The notes: a model not told the origin generated them from the letters alone. A stretch of 64,000 nt of DNA from Novosphingobium aureum (GCF_015865035.1 NZ_JADZGI010000001.1:1984001-2048000); one strand, 5' to 3'; shown: positions 10,363-19,861, counted from the first letter of the stretch. Numbers and translations: made by a program.

Positions 10363-10923
10363 ATGGCTGAATCGGCATCCAAGGATGACAGCACCGTCAT
10401 CATCAAGAAGTACGCCAACAGGCGGCTCTACAATACCCGCTCGTCGAGCTACATCACGCTCGATCACCTGGCCAAGATGACCAGGGAGGGGATCGACTAC
10501 AAGGTGCTCGACGCCAAGTCGGGCAACGACATCACGCATACCATCCTCACCCAGATCATCATGGAAGAGGAAACCAACGGCGAGCAGATGCTGCCGGTCA
10601 ATTTCCTGCGCGAACTCATCGGCATGTACGGCAACTCGATGCAGTCGCTGATCCCGCACTACCTCGAGGCCTCGATGGAAAATTTCCGGGCCAACCAGAG
10701 CAAGCTGTCGAAGGCCTTCGAGGACTCGATGGGCAACAATCCGCTGGCCAAGCTGGCCGAGCAGAACATGGCCATGTTCCGCGCCGCGTCGGCCGCGTTC
10801 ATGCCCGGTGCGGAGAAGCCCGAGGCACCGGCGCCCGAAACCGCAGAGAGCGGCAAGGACCTTGCTGCACTGCGTGATCAGATGGCCGAGATACAGAAGA
10901 GGCTTGACGCGCTCGGTAAATAA
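10363..10923 (+). CDS. phaR: Polyhydroxyalkanoate synthesis repressor PhaR
   Basis: PhaR senses polyhydroxyalkanoate granules: it binds DNA when no polymer is present and the granule surface when there is, releasing phasin and its own promoter. The 186-residue protein has the highly conserved N-terminal DNA-binding domain (IIKKYANRRLYNTRSSSYITL, residues about 13-33). It is followed by the PHB-accumulation regulatory domain (QMLPVNFLRELIGMYG). The C-terminal part is Ala/Pro-rich and low-complexity, ending in a short coiled coil. It stands alone, flanked by a TGC palindrome upstream and a hairpin downstream. No PHA synthase gene is in the window. Confidence 0.95.
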   Translation: MAESASKDDSTVIIKKYANRRLYNTRSSSYITLDHLAKMTREGIDYKVLDAKSGNDITHTILTQIIMEEETNGEQMLPVNFLRELIGMYGNSMQSLIPHYLEASMENFRANQSKLSKAFEDSMGNNPLAKLAEQNMAMFRAASAAFMPGAEKPEAPAPETAESGKDLAALRDQMAEIQKRLDALGK

Positions 10924-10942
10924 GTATCTGCGCAGGGGCTTG

Positions 10943-10966
10943 GCGCCGGGCGAGTCCCGGCGCTTT
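10943..10966 (+). terminator. Hairpin after phaR
   Basis: A perfect 8-bp stem GCGCCGGG/CCCGGCGC with a 5-base loop is followed by TTTG. It is a probable terminator for phaR, though its T tract is short. Confidence 0.6.
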
Positions 10967-11023
10967 GATTCCCCCACCTGAGCGGTGCTAAGCGTACCGC
11001 CAGCAGCAGATGAAAGATTGCCT

Positions 11024-12562
11024 GTGTCCGCCATCCGTCATGCTTTGACCACCAAGCGCGAGGACGATTTCGCACAGTGGTACCAGGAGGTCATTTCCGA
11101 GGCTGAGATGGCCGAGGAATCTGGCGTTCGTGGTTGCATGGTGATCAAACCCTGGGGCTACGGCATCTGGGAGCGCATGCAGCGTCTGATGGACGACCGC
11201 ATCAAGGAAGCGGGCGTCTCCAACTGCTACTTCCCGCTGTTCATTCCGCTGTCCTACTTCGCCAAGGAAGCCGAGCACGTCGACGGCTTCGCCAAGGAGA
11301 TGGCGGTGGTCACCCACCATCGTCTCGTCTCCGACGGCAAGGGCGGCTTGACCCCCGACCCCGAGGCCAAGCTCGAGGAACCGCTGATCGTGCGTCCCAC
11401 TTCGGAGACGGTGATCGGATCGGCCATGTCGCGCTGGGTCCAGTCGTGGCGCGACCTGCCGCTGATGACCAACCAGTGGGCCAATGTCGTGCGCTGGGAA
11501 ATGCGCACCCGCATGTTCCTGCGCACCAGCGAATTCCTCTGGCAGGAAGGCCACACCGCCCACGCCGACCGTCAGGAGGCGATGGAAGAGACGCTGCGCG
11601 CGCTCGAGATGTACCGCGACTTCGCCGAGACCGAGCTTGCTATGCCGGTGATCGCCGGCGAGAAGCCCGAGAACGAGCGTTTCCCGGGCGCCGTCGCGAC
11701 CTACTCGATCGAGGCGATGATGCAGGACGGCAAGGCGCTTCAGGCTGGCACCTCGCACTATCTGGGCACCGGCTTCGCCAAGGCCGCCGGGATTACCTAT
11801 CAGGACCGCGAAGGCACGCAGCAGCTTTGCCACACCACTTCGTGGGGCACCTCGACGCGCATGATCGGGGGGCTCATCATGACGCACGGCGACGACGATG
11901 GCCTGCGTGTGCCGCCGATGGTGGCGCCGCACCAGATCGTCATCCTGCCGATGCTGCGCGACAAACCCGAGGATGCGGAACTGCTCGCCTACTGCGAGGA
12001 GCTGCGCCGCTCGCTTTCGGCCCGCTATGCGCTTGGCGAGAAGCTGCGCGTGCTGCTCGACAAGCGCCCGGGCAAGGCCACGCAGAAGCGCTGGGGCTGG
12101 GTCAAGAAAGGCGTGCCGCTGATCCTCGAGATAGGCGGGCGCGACGCTGCCAACGGCCAGATCACCGTGGTGCGCCGCGACCGGCTGTGGAACACCGAGG
12201 GCAAGGTCAACTTCCAGGCGATGTCGCAGGAGGCCTTCCTTGGCATCGCTGCTGGCGAGCTGGAAGACCTGCAGGGCGCACTCTACGCCGAAGCGCTGGC
12301 CAAGCGTGATGCCAACATCACGAAGATCGATTCGATGGAGGAACTCAACGCGTTCTTCTCCGAAACCAAGCGCTATCCGGGCTGGGCCGAGGTTGTCTGG
12401 TCGCGCCCGACGGGTGACGAGCTGGAAGACGTCGTCAAGCAGCTCAAGTCGCTCAAGCTCACGATGCGCAACACGCCGCTCAGGAGCGATCCGGTCGAGG
12501 GTACCTGCCTGTTCACCGGGCAGCCTGCGGTCGAGCGCATCTACGTCGCCCGGGCTTACTGA
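11024..12562 (+). CDS. proS: Proline-tRNA ligase, eukaryote/archaea-like short form
   Basis: Charges tRNA-Pro with proline. The 512-residue protein is the short ProRS type without the bacterial editing insert. Class II motifs are visible: EEPLIVRPTSETVIG (motif 2 neighbourhood), VVRWEMRTRMFLRTSEFLWQEGHTAH, and TSWGTSTRMIGGLIMTHGDDDGLRVPP (motif 3). An anticodon-binding domain follows, and the C-terminus ends in ERIYVARAY. The GTG at 11024 (SAIRHALTTKRE) is preferred; an in-frame GTG 13 codons upstream at 10985 is possible. This short type is common in alphaproteobacteria. Confidence 0.95.
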   Translation: MSAIRHALTTKREDDFAQWYQEVISEAEMAEESGVRGCMVIKPWGYGIWERMQRLMDDRIKEAGVSNCYFPLFIPLSYFAKEAEHVDGFAKEMAVVTHHRLVSDGKGGLTPDPEAKLEEPLIVRPTSETVIGSAMSRWVQSWRDLPLMTNQWANVVRWEMRTRMFLRTSEFLWQEGHTAHADRQEAMEETLRALEMYRDFAETELAMPVIAGEKPENERFPGAVATYSIEAMMQDGKALQAGTSHYLGTGFAKAAGITYQDREGTQQLCHTTSWGTSTRMIGGLIMTHGDDDGLRVPPMVAPHQIVILPMLRDKPEDAELLAYCEELRRSLSARYALGEKLRVLLDKRPGKATQKRWGWVKKGVPLILEIGGRDAANGQITVVRRDRLWNTEGKVNFQAMSQEAFLGIAAGELEDLQGALYAEALAKRDANITKIDSMEELNAFFSETKRYPGWAEVVWSRPTGDELEDVVKQLKSLKLTMRNTPLRSDPVEGTCLFTGQPAVERIYVARAY

Positions 12563-12597
12563 CGGGCCCCGGCGGCAGACACGAGTGGGGACCGGTC

Positions 12598-13185
12598 ATG
12601 CTGCAGGCGATAAAGTACAATCTTGCAAACCTGACCCGGTTCTCCGGGCGGGACAGGCGCCAGACGTTCTGGCTCTATGTCCTCGTCCTCGTCATCTTGC
12701 AGGCCATCGTCTCCTTCGCCGTCAGCGTACCGTTGATGGGCGCGATGATGGGCGAGGCGTTCGAGGCCGCGCGCGAGGGTGCCAGCGAGGCCCAGATGCA
12801 GTCCCGCATCCTGGCGAAGGCTTCCGGCTCGGTCGAGATCTCGACCTGGGTTTCGGCGATTTCCTCGCTGCTGCTGATTGGGTTGCTGGCGGCGTCCTTC
12901 ACTCGGCGCCTGCATGACAGCAGCAAGCCGGGATGGATCGCGGCCATTGCGGCCTTGCTGCAACTGGCGAGCATCGCCATTGCCATTGCCAATATCGATC
13001 AGGCGACGCAGATCGTCCTTGCGGCGCAGACCGGCGATCTCGAGACGCTGCAGGAAATGCAGCGACAGGTTGCGCTGCAGGGCATGATCGGGTGGCTGCC
13101 TTTGCTGATAGTGCTCGTCTTCGGTCTGTTCCCTTCGACACCCGGTGACAATCGCTACGGCGAGGAGCCTGCTCCCGGACTTTGA
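12598..13185 (+). CDS. DUF805 family inner-membrane protein
   Basis: A 195-residue membrane protein of unknown function. The N-terminus LTRFSGRDRRQTFWLYVLVLVIL is the DUF805 signature (Y/F-x-G-R-x-x-R-x-x-FW). ASFTRRLHDSSKPGWIAAIAALLQ is the second conserved stretch (R-R-L-H-D), and GLFPSTPGDNRYG closes the domain. About four hydrophobic helices are seen. The N-terminal loop is longer than usual and carries about 50 residues between helices 1 and 2. It starts 36 bases after proS. Confidence 0.88.
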   Translation: MLQAIKYNLANLTRFSGRDRRQTFWLYVLVLVILQAIVSFAVSVPLMGAMMGEAFEAAREGASEAQMQSRILAKASGSVEISTWVSAISSLLLIGLLAASFTRRLHDSSKPGWIAAIAALLQLASIAIAIANIDQATQIVLAAQTGDLETLQEMQRQVALQGMIGWLPLLIVLVFGLFPSTPGDNRYGEEPAPGL

Positions 13186-13256
13186 TGTGGGCATGGGTCT
13201 GGTCGCCTTCGGCGAGGCTCTTGCCAAGTGCGACGCGAACGGGAACACTCGCCGCC

Positions 13257-14597
13257 ATGAACAAAACAAGCCTGGTCGCACCGCTCGTCATCGCCCTTTC
13301 CGTCACGGCTCCGGCACGCGCCGCAGAGCCCGAGGCTTCGGTTTCGCAAGACCGGCTCCATGCCGATGTCGAGAAGCTCGTTTCGTTCGGGACGCGCCAT
13401 ACCCTGTCCTCTGACAGCGATCCCGTGCGCGGGATCGGCGCGGCGCGGCGCTGGGCGGCGGCCGAGTTCCGCAAGACATCGAAGGCCTGTGGCAATTGCC
13501 TCGAGGTCGTGATGCCCGAGCAGACCGTCACGGGCAGCCGCATTCCCGAACCTGCCCGGATCGTCGATGTCGTCGCCATCCAGCGTGGCACTACAAGGCC
13601 CAACGAGGTCGTGATCGTGCAGGGGCACATCGACAGCCGCGTCAGCGACGTGATGGACATCAAGAGCGATGCTCCGGGCGCCAACGACGACGCTTCGGGC
13701 GTTGCTCTCGTGCTCGAGGCTGCGCGGGTCCTGTCTAAGCACAAGTACGAGGGTACTATCGTCTACGCTGCGCTTTCGGGCGAGGAGCAGGGGTTGTTCG
13801 GCGGCAAGGTTCTGGCCGATTACGCGAAGCAACAGGGCTGGACCGTCAAGGCCGTCCTCAACAACGACATCGTCGGGGGATCGTGCGGTTCCGACGGTTT
13901 CTGCGACGATGCGCACGTGCGTCTTTTCTCGGAAGGCCCGCGTGCTGACGCCACCGACAAGACCCGCGCCGCAGCGCGCCGCTTCGGCGGCGAGAACGAC
14001 AGCCCGGGGCGCAACATCTCGCGCTTCATCGCCGGGCTTTCGGGCAGCGTTCAGGACGATCTCGCGGTGCGTCAGGTCTGGCGCGCCGACCGCATGGGGC
14101 GTGGCGGCGACCAGACGCCGTTTCTCGAACTGGGCTACCCGGCGGTCCGCTTCTCGGTCGCGGTCGAGGACTACGAGCACCAGCACCAGGACCTGCGGAG
14201 CGAGGACGGGGTGACTTATGGCGATACCATCGACGAGATGGATTTCCCCTACCTTGCCAAGGTGACGCGCCTCAACGTCGCCTCGCTCGCCGCGCTGGCC
14301 GATGCGCCGATGCCGCCCGCACCCAGCGCGGATGCGGCGGTGAAGACTTGGACCGACGTGACCTGGCAGCCGGTGCCGGGTGCGGCGGCCTACTCGGTCT
14401 GGCGCCGGCGCACCGATGCTGCCGAGTGGGAGGCCGAACCGGTCGTCGCGCGCACGCAGCAGACTGCGGTCAAGCTCGACCACCTGCGCGGCGACGACTG
14501 GATCCTGGGTGTCAGCGCGATCTCGGCCAGCGGTGCGCAAAGCCCGGTCGCGGCTGCTGTTCCGGGCGGTGCGTTCCATCCGCTGGCGCAAGACTAG
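13257..14597 (+). CDS. Secreted M28 family zinc peptidase
   Basis: A probable exported aminopeptidase (446 residues) with a two-zinc active site. It has an N-terminal signal peptide (MNKTSLVAPLVIALSVTAPARA, then AEPE). M28 metal and catalytic motifs appear in order: VQGHIDSR (His/Asp), PGANDDASGVA (bridging Asp), ALSGEEQGLFGG (catalytic Glu and ligand Glu), LNNDIVGG, and EHQHQDL with the last His. The C-terminal 90 residues look like a fibronectin-type module (VKTWTDVTWQPVPGAAAYSVW). The open frame begins at 13182, overlapping the previous gene; the ATG at 13257 is chosen because it opens the signal peptide. Confidence 0.92.
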   Translation: MNKTSLVAPLVIALSVTAPARAAEPEASVSQDRLHADVEKLVSFGTRHTLSSDSDPVRGIGAARRWAAAEFRKTSKACGNCLEVVMPEQTVTGSRIPEPARIVDVVAIQRGTTRPNEVVIVQGHIDSRVSDVMDIKSDAPGANDDASGVALVLEAARVLSKHKYEGTIVYAALSGEEQGLFGGKVLADYAKQQGWTVKAVLNNDIVGGSCGSDGFCDDAHVRLFSEGPRADATDKTRAAARRFGGENDSPGRNISRFIAGLSGSVQDDLAVRQVWRADRMGRGGDQTPFLELGYPAVRFSVAVEDYEHQHQDLRSEDGVTYGDTIDEMDFPYLAKVTRLNVASLAALADAPMPPAPSADAAVKTWTDVTWQPVPGAAAYSVWRRRTDAAEWEAEPVVARTQQTAVKLDHLRGDDWILGVSAISASGAQSPVAAAVPGGAFHPLAQD

Positions 14598-14617
14598 GCG
14601 GTTAACCCGTGAATTGA

Positions 14618-15037
14618 ATGTTGTTCACGCTGACCGTATTGGCCGCAGCGGGTCTCTCACCACCGAATGAACCGTTGGCGGGCCAGCTTCGCGCTGCGAT
14701 CTGGAGTGATCTGCAACTCAATACGTTGATTGGGAACGGTAACTTGTTGGGGTCACTTTGGTACAATGCAGGTCAGGTAGACGCCAAGGCACCCGACCTC
14801 CACATCCTCGACATGGCCTGTAGCAACAACCGCGAAGGCCATCGTTGCTCTTTTACGCTGTTGCGTGACGGCGGTCCGAGAATGGCCTTCAACGAAGTAG
14901 CCCCCGACCGGCTCGCTTGTAAGGCACAGTTCGTCCGTCGAGAACAATCTGGCGAGTGGATCGTGAAGCATCGACCGCCGCGCGGCTCCGGACACACTCG
15001 GACGGACATGAAATGCAAAGCTGTGTCTGCAAGCTGA
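14618..15037 (+). CDS. Hypothetical small exported protein
   Basis: A 139-residue unrecognised protein. A short hydrophobic N-terminus (MLFTLTVLAAAGLS) resembles a weak signal peptide. Four Cys in the mature part (MACSNN, HRCSF, LACKAQ, MKCKA) could form two disulfides, consistent with a periplasmic location. Its GC content is somewhat below its neighbours. It follows the M28 peptidase by 20 bases on the same strand, but no functional link is visible. Confidence 0.55.
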   Translation: MLFTLTVLAAAGLSPPNEPLAGQLRAAIWSDLQLNTLIGNGNLLGSLWYNAGQVDAKAPDLHILDMACSNNREGHRCSFTLLRDGGPRMAFNEVAPDRLACKAQFVRREQSGEWIVKHRPPRGSGHTRTDMKCKAVSAS

Positions 15038-15206
15038 AGCACTTTCCCAGAGTTGCTACGCGATAGGGTGATTCCCCGCCATGGTCCCACCGGCATCAAC
15101 GCGCTGTGGCTTCGGGTCTATGATTCTACGGCCCTAAGGTCAGCTCCTGGCCGATAGCGCGGCGCGGCCCATTGCATTCGGGCCGCGCTGCGCCCATTGC
15201 AGGGAC

Positions 15207-17489
15207 ATGGCTCCCAACAAGCGGCCCCCGGCGGGGCTTCCGACGCGCAAGCAGATCCTCGACTTCATCCAGAACTCGCCCGTTCCCGCGGGCAAGCGCG
15301 AGATTTCGCGCGAGTTCGGTCTCAAGGGGCAGGAGAAGATCCAGCTCAAGGCGCTGCTCAAGGACATGGCCGAGGAAGGCCTGATCGACGGCAAGCGCAC
15401 CGCCTTCCACAAGATGGGCGGGCTGCCCAAGGTCACCGTGCTGCGCATCGTCGACATCGAGGAGGGCGAGGCCATCGCGGTGCCCGACACCTGGCAGCCC
15501 GAGGATGCGACGCCTCCGCCGCGCCTGCGTCTGATCGAGAAGGGCGCGCGCAAGGGGCCGCGCAGCGGGCAGGGCATCGGCGCGCTCAAGAAGGGCGACC
15601 GCGTGCTCGCCCGGACCGAGGAAAGCGCCTCTGGCTGGCGCGCCTATCCGATGAAGAAGCTCATGCTGCGCTCCGAACAGATGCTCGGCGTGGTCGAGAT
15701 CGACAAGGCGGGCAAGGCCTGGTTGCAACCGGTCGACAAGCGCATCCGCAATTCCTCGCCGATCAGCGATCTGGGCGGTGCGGAAAGCGGCGAACTGGTC
15801 CTCGCCGAACCCATCGGGCGTTCGGCGCGCGCCTCGGTCAAGGTCACCGAGGTGCTCGGCGAACCGCTGGCGCCCAAGTCGTTCAGCCTCATCGCGATCC
15901 ACAAGTTCGGCATCCCCAACCAGTTTCAGGAAGAGACGCTCGATGAAGCCGAGCGCGCGGCCAAGCTCCCGCTCAGCACCGAGCACCGCGAGGACCTGCG
16001 CCATCTGCCGATCGTCGCCATCGACCCTTCCGATGCGCGCGACCACGACGATGCGATCTGGGCGAAGCCCGACGGGGCGGGCGGGTTCGAGGCGTTGGTC
16101 GCCATCGCCGACGTCTCGTTCTATGTGCGCCCGGGCGGCGCCATCGACCGCGAGGCGCGCAAGCGCGGCAACTCGGTCTACTTCCCCGACCGGGTCGTGC
16201 CGATGCTGCCCGAAGTGCTCAGCGCCGACGTGTGCTCGCTGCGTTCGGGCGAGGACCGCGCCGCGATGGCCTGCCACATGCGGGTCTCTGCCGAGGGCAA
16301 GATCACCGAATGGCGCTTCACCCGCGCCATCGTGCGCATCGACGAGGTCATCGCCTACGAGGATGCGCAGGCTCGCATCGACAGCGACGAGGCGGGGCAG
16401 AACCTCAAGGACCTGTGGGCCTGCTGGAAGCTGCTCGCCAAGGCGCGCGCAGATCGCGATCCGCTCGACCTCGACTTGCCCGAACGCCGCGTCAAGCTCG
16501 ACGAGCAGGGGCGCATCACCGAGATCGCGACGCGCGAGCGGCTCGATGCGCACCGCGTCGTCGAGGATTTCATGATTAGCGCCAACGTTGCTGCGGCCAA
16601 GGCTCTAGAAGCCAAGGTGGCCCCTGTCGTCTACCGCGTCCACGAGGCGCCGAGCCGCGAGAAGCTGGTCGCGCTCAAGGACTATCTCGAAACCTTCGGC
16701 AAGAAGCTCGCGATGGGGCAGGTGATCACGCCGGGGCTGTTCAACCGCATGCTCAAGGACATCGGTGACGAGAGCGAGAAGGCGCTGATCATGGAAGCGG
16801 TGCTGCGCAGCCAGACCCAGGCCTATTACGGTCCGCGCAACGCCGGCCACTTCGGCCTCGCGCTCGGCTCCTATGCGCACTTCACCTCGCCCATCCGCCG
16901 TTATGCCGACTTGCTGGTGCACCGTGCGCTGGTCGATGCCTACCAGCTCGAGCAGCCCCAGCCCAAGGGCGACATTCCGCCGACCAGCGGCTTGTCGGAC
17001 CGCGACCGCGACGACCTGGGCAAGGTCACCGATGCCATCAGCCAGGCCGAGCGCCGGGCGATGGAGGCCGAGCGCGAGACTATCGACCGCTATGTCGCGG
17101 CCTGGCTCGCCTCACGCGTGGGCGAAGTCTTCCAGACCCGCATCACCGGCGTCCAGAAATTCGGCTTCTTCGCCACGATCATCGGGCTGGGTGGCGACGG
17201 TCTGGTGCCGGTCTCGACGCTGGGCGACGAGCGCTTCGCCTACGACGAGAAGGCACAGGTCCTCGAAGGCGAACGCTCGGGAACGACCTATGGCGTCGGC
17301 CAGATACTTCCATTGCGCCTGGCCGAGGCCAATCCGCTGACCGGCGCGCTCAAGTACGAGCTCGAGGACAGCGAAGGCCGGGTCGAGCCGCGCGGGCGGC
17401 CCATGGCGATGAAGAAGAAGGGCGGCCATTTCGTCGGCAAGCGCGGGCGGCCTGGCAACATTCGCCATCAGGGACGCAAGAAGCGCTGA
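15207..17489 (+). CDS. rnr: Ribonuclease R
   Basis: A processive 3'-5' exoribonuclease that degrades structured RNA. The 760-residue protein has an N-terminal helix-turn-helix/cold-shock region (PTRKQILDFIQNSPVPAGKREISREF). It then has the RNB catalytic domain with the acidic cluster IDPSDARDHDDAIWA near residue 272 and YFPDRVVPMLPEVLS, SFTSPIRRYADLLVHRALV further on, and an S1 domain near residue 640. The tail is basic (KKKGGHFVGKRGRPGN, HQGRKKR), typical of RNase R. Confidence 0.96.
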   Translation: MAPNKRPPAGLPTRKQILDFIQNSPVPAGKREISREFGLKGQEKIQLKALLKDMAEEGLIDGKRTAFHKMGGLPKVTVLRIVDIEEGEAIAVPDTWQPEDATPPPRLRLIEKGARKGPRSGQGIGALKKGDRVLARTEESASGWRAYPMKKLMLRSEQMLGVVEIDKAGKAWLQPVDKRIRNSSPISDLGGAESGELVLAEPIGRSARASVKVTEVLGEPLAPKSFSLIAIHKFGIPNQFQEETLDEAERAAKLPLSTEHREDLRHLPIVAIDPSDARDHDDAIWAKPDGAGGFEALVAIADVSFYVRPGGAIDREARKRGNSVYFPDRVVPMLPEVLSADVCSLRSGEDRAAMACHMRVSAEGKITEWRFTRAIVRIDEVIAYEDAQARIDSDEAGQNLKDLWACWKLLAKARADRDPLDLDLPERRVKLDEQGRITEIATRERLDAHRVVEDFMISANVAAAKALEAKVAPVVYRVHEAPSREKLVALKDYLETFGKKLAMGQVITPGLFNRMLKDIGDESEKALIMEAVLRSQTQAYYGPRNAGHFGLALGSYAHFTSPIRRYADLLVHRALVDAYQLEQPQPKGDIPPTSGLSDRDRDDLGKVTDAISQAERRAMEAERETIDRYVAAWLASRVGEVFQTRITGVQKFGFFATIIGLGGDGLVPVSTLGDERFAYDEKAQVLEGERSGTTYGVGQILPLRLAEANPLTGALKYELEDSEGRVEPRGRPMAMKKKGGHFVGKRGRPGNIRHQGRKKR

Positions 17490-17499
17490 CGACATGCGC

Positions 17500-17527
17500 G
17501 CGGGCAGGGCATCAGGCCCTTGCCCGC
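17500..17527. terminator. Bidirectional terminator hairpin between rnr and uspA
   Basis: GCGGGCAGGGC pairs with GCCCTTGCCCGC (one bulge) around a short loop in the 53-base gap between the convergent rnr and uspA genes. Position and strength suggest a shared terminator. No long T tract is present. Confidence 0.55.
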
Positions 17528-17542
17528 GTCGCGCTGGCGATT

Positions 17543-18001
17543 TCAGTCGGCCAGCTTTTCGATGGCCTTGTCGTCGAGGCCGCCGGGAATGACGAAGACC
17601 GGGCAGGCCATCTTGGCCATGTACGAGCCGGTGAAGTGCACGACGAGCGGGCCCGGTCCGCTTTCGCGCGCGGCGCCAAGGACCAGCGCGGAAACCTCGG
17701 GGTGTTCCTCGAGGTATTTGCCCACGACCTTGATGTCCTCGCCTACGCGCACCGAGATCAGCGGCATTTTCGCCCCCTGCGAGAGCAGGTTGCCCGCAGC
17801 CGCGGTGACGAGCGTTTCGGCGCGGGCGCGCGCTTCTTCCTCAATCGTGGCCTGCACGCCGGCAAAGGCGTTGAACTCCTGCGGGGGCACGATTGCGAGC
17901 AGGTGTAGAGCGCCGTCGGTGCGCGCGGCGCGCCTCGCGGCGTACTGCATGGCCACGAGGGCTTCCTCGCTGTCGTCGACGATTACCAGATATACGCGCA
18001 T
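17543..18001 (-). CDS. Universal stress protein (UspA family)
   Basis: A 152-residue UspA-fold protein. MRVYLVIVDDSEEALVAMQYAARRA is the start of the domain, and the ATP-binding loop region near the end reads LVLGAARESGPGPLVVHFTGSYM. The usual G-2x-G-9x-G-S/T pattern is only partly kept. The open frame continues upstream, but the ATG at 18001 gives the family N-terminus. It is divergent from the PDH E2 operon with 165 bases between the starts. Confidence 0.88.
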   Translation of the reverse strand: MRVYLVIVDDSEEALVAMQYAARRAARTDGALHLLAIVPPQEFNAFAGVQATIEEEARARAETLVTAAAGNLLSQGAKMPLISVRVGEDIKVVGKYLEEHPEVSALVLGAARESGPGPLVVHFTGSYMAKMACPVFVIPGGLDDKAIEKLAD

Positions 18002-18166
18002 AGATATCCTCTCGGCGCGGCTTATCAGGCCAATCGCTTCGACACGCAACCCATCCGTGGTGCGAAAAAGGATGCGCAAGGCGCTTGTATGCAAGGCCCA
18101 ACTTGTCCAAGGAAGAGGTCGATCCGCTAACGCCTCCCCAAGGAATCAAGGGACAGACACGCTTCC

Positions 18167-19468
18167 ATGCCCATCGAGATCAAGATGCCCGCCCTTTCGC
18201 CCACGATGGAAGAGGGCAAACTCGCCAAATGGCTCGTCAAGGAGGGCGACACCGTCAGCTCCGGCGACATCATGGCCGAGATCGAAACCGACAAGGCCAC
18301 GATGGAGTTCGAGGCCGTCGACGAGGGTACCATCGGCAAGATTGCCGTTCCCGAAGGCACCGAAGGTGTGAAGGTCGGAACGGTCATCGCGCTGCTCGCC
18401 GAAGAGGGTGAGGACGTCTCGTCCGTCGCCGAGGCACCGGTTGCCGATGCACCCAAGGCTGCGCCCAAGAAGGACGAGGCGCCCGCCGCCAAGTCCGAGC
18501 CGGCACCCGCACCTTCGCCGACCCCGTCGCCCGCTCCGGCTCCGGCCGCCAATGACGGCGACCGCGTGATCGCCTCGCCGCTCGCGCGCCGTATCGCCGA
18601 GAACAACGGGCTCGACCTCGGTTCGGTCAAGGGCTCGGGCCCCAATGGCCGCATCGTCAAGGCCGACGTCGAAGCCGCGAAGGCCGGCGGTGCGAAGCCC
18701 GCCAGCGCGCCCGCTTCGGCACCTGCCGCCGCTCCGGCGGCCTCTGCCGGTGCCAAGGCCCTGCTCGACGAGCGTATCCCGCACACGATCGAGCCGCTTT
18801 CGGGCATGCGCAAGACCATCGCGCGTCGCCTCACGCAGTCGATGCAGGAAGCGCCGCACATTTACCTGACGGTCGACGTCAAGCTCGACAAGCTCATGGC
18901 GCTGCGCGCCGAGATCAATTCGATGCTCTCCAAGAAGGGCATCAAGGTCTCGGTCAACGACATGCTGGTCAAGGCTCTGGGCAAGGCGCTGGTCGACGTG
19001 CCCGAGTGCAACGTAACCTTCGCGGGCAACGAGCTGATCAAGTACGAGCGTGCCGACGTCTCGGTCGCGGTCTCGATCCCCAACGGCCTGATCACCCCGA
19101 TCGTGCAGGACGCCAATGGCCGCTCGTTCTCGGCCATCGCGCAGGCAACCCGCGATCTTGGTGCGCGCGCCAAGGAAGGCAAGCTCAAGCCCGAGGAATA
19201 CCAGGGCGGTACCGCCAGCATCTCGAACATGGGGATGATGGGCATCAAGCAATTCACCGCTGTAATCAATCCGCCGCAGGCAACCATCCTCGCCATTGGG
19301 GCAGGTGAAAAGCGTCCGTGGGTGATGGAAGATGGCTCCCTGGGAGTAGCTACTGTCATGACCGCAACCGGAAGTTTCGATCACCGTGCCGTCGACGGCG
19401 CCGATGGCGCGCGCCTGATGGCCGCGTTCAAGGACTACGTCGAGAACCCGCTCGGGATGATCGCCTGA
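18167..19468 (+). CDS. pdhC: Pyruvate dehydrogenase E2, dihydrolipoamide acetyltransferase
   Basis: The E2 core of the PDH complex moves acetyl groups from E1 to CoA. The 433-residue protein has one lipoyl domain (lipoyl Lys in ETDKATME, near residue 43) and an Ala/Pro-rich linker. The peripheral-subunit-binding domain follows (ASPLARRIAENNGLDL, near 136-170), then the catalytic domain with DHRAVDGADGA near 405. MPIEIKMPALSPTMEEGKLAKW is typical of alphaproteobacterial PDH E2 rather than the 2-oxoglutarate or branched-chain enzymes. Two hotdog thioesterases and lipoamide dehydrogenase follow with gaps of 1-4 bases. The E1 genes are elsewhere. Confidence 0.94.
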   Translation: MPIEIKMPALSPTMEEGKLAKWLVKEGDTVSSGDIMAEIETDKATMEFEAVDEGTIGKIAVPEGTEGVKVGTVIALLAEEGEDVSSVAEAPVADAPKAAPKKDEAPAAKSEPAPAPSPTPSPAPAPAANDGDRVIASPLARRIAENNGLDLGSVKGSGPNGRIVKADVEAAKAGGAKPASAPASAPAAAPAASAGAKALLDERIPHTIEPLSGMRKTIARRLTQSMQEAPHIYLTVDVKLDKLMALRAEINSMLSKKGIKVSVNDMLVKALGKALVDVPECNVTFAGNELIKYERADVSVAVSIPNGLITPIVQDANGRSFSAIAQATRDLGARAKEGKLKPEEYQGGTASISNMGMMGIKQFTAVINPPQATILAIGAGEKRPWVMEDGSLGVATVMTATGSFDHRAVDGADGARLMAAFKDYVENPLGMIA

Positions 19469-19469
19469 G

Positions 19470-19859
19470 ATGGAGGATGAGGCCGGAGACCTGGTCATTC
19501 GCGTGACTGCGATGCCGACCGACCTCAACCCCTATGGCGGCGTGTTCGGTGGCTGGCTCATGGCGCAGCTCGCGCTGGGAGCCAGTTCGCTGGTGACACG
19601 TCGCACCGGCCTCAAGGCGGTCGTCGTGGGCGCCACCGATTTCGCTTTCCCCGGCGTGATGCAGGTCGGCGACGAGCTCAACGTCTTTGCGCGTGTAGCG
19701 CGGGTCGGGCGCACCTCGATGACCGTGGCCACCCGTGGTTTCGGGCGGGCACGCGCCAGCGAGGAACAGGTGGAGGTCGCCAATGGCAGCTTCACCTTCG
19801 TCGCGCTGGGACAGGACGATCGCCCGCAGCCGATCGCAGATGCACTGAAAGTTGCCTGA
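19470..19859 (+). CDS. Hotdog-fold thioesterase-like protein, probably lacking the catalytic Asp
   Basis: A 129-residue YciA-type hotdog protein. The core motif reads NPYGGVFGGWLMAQLALGA. In YciA-type acyl-CoA thioesterases this segment is N-x-x-GD-I/V-FGGW-x-x-SQMD-x-x, with an Asp in QMD taken as catalytic. Here GD became GG and QMD became QLA. GRTSMTVATRGFGR and GSFTFVAL match the rest of the fold. It starts one base after the pdhC stop and ends two bases before its paralogue. It may be an inactive subunit that pairs with the second copy, or it may bind an acyl-CoA; this is inference. Confidence 0.8.
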   Translation: MEDEAGDLVIRVTAMPTDLNPYGGVFGGWLMAQLALGASSLVTRRTGLKAVVVGATDFAFPGVMQVGDELNVFARVARVGRTSMTVATRGFGRARASEEQVEVANGSFTFVALGQDDRPQPIADALKVA

Positions 19860-19861
19860 TA

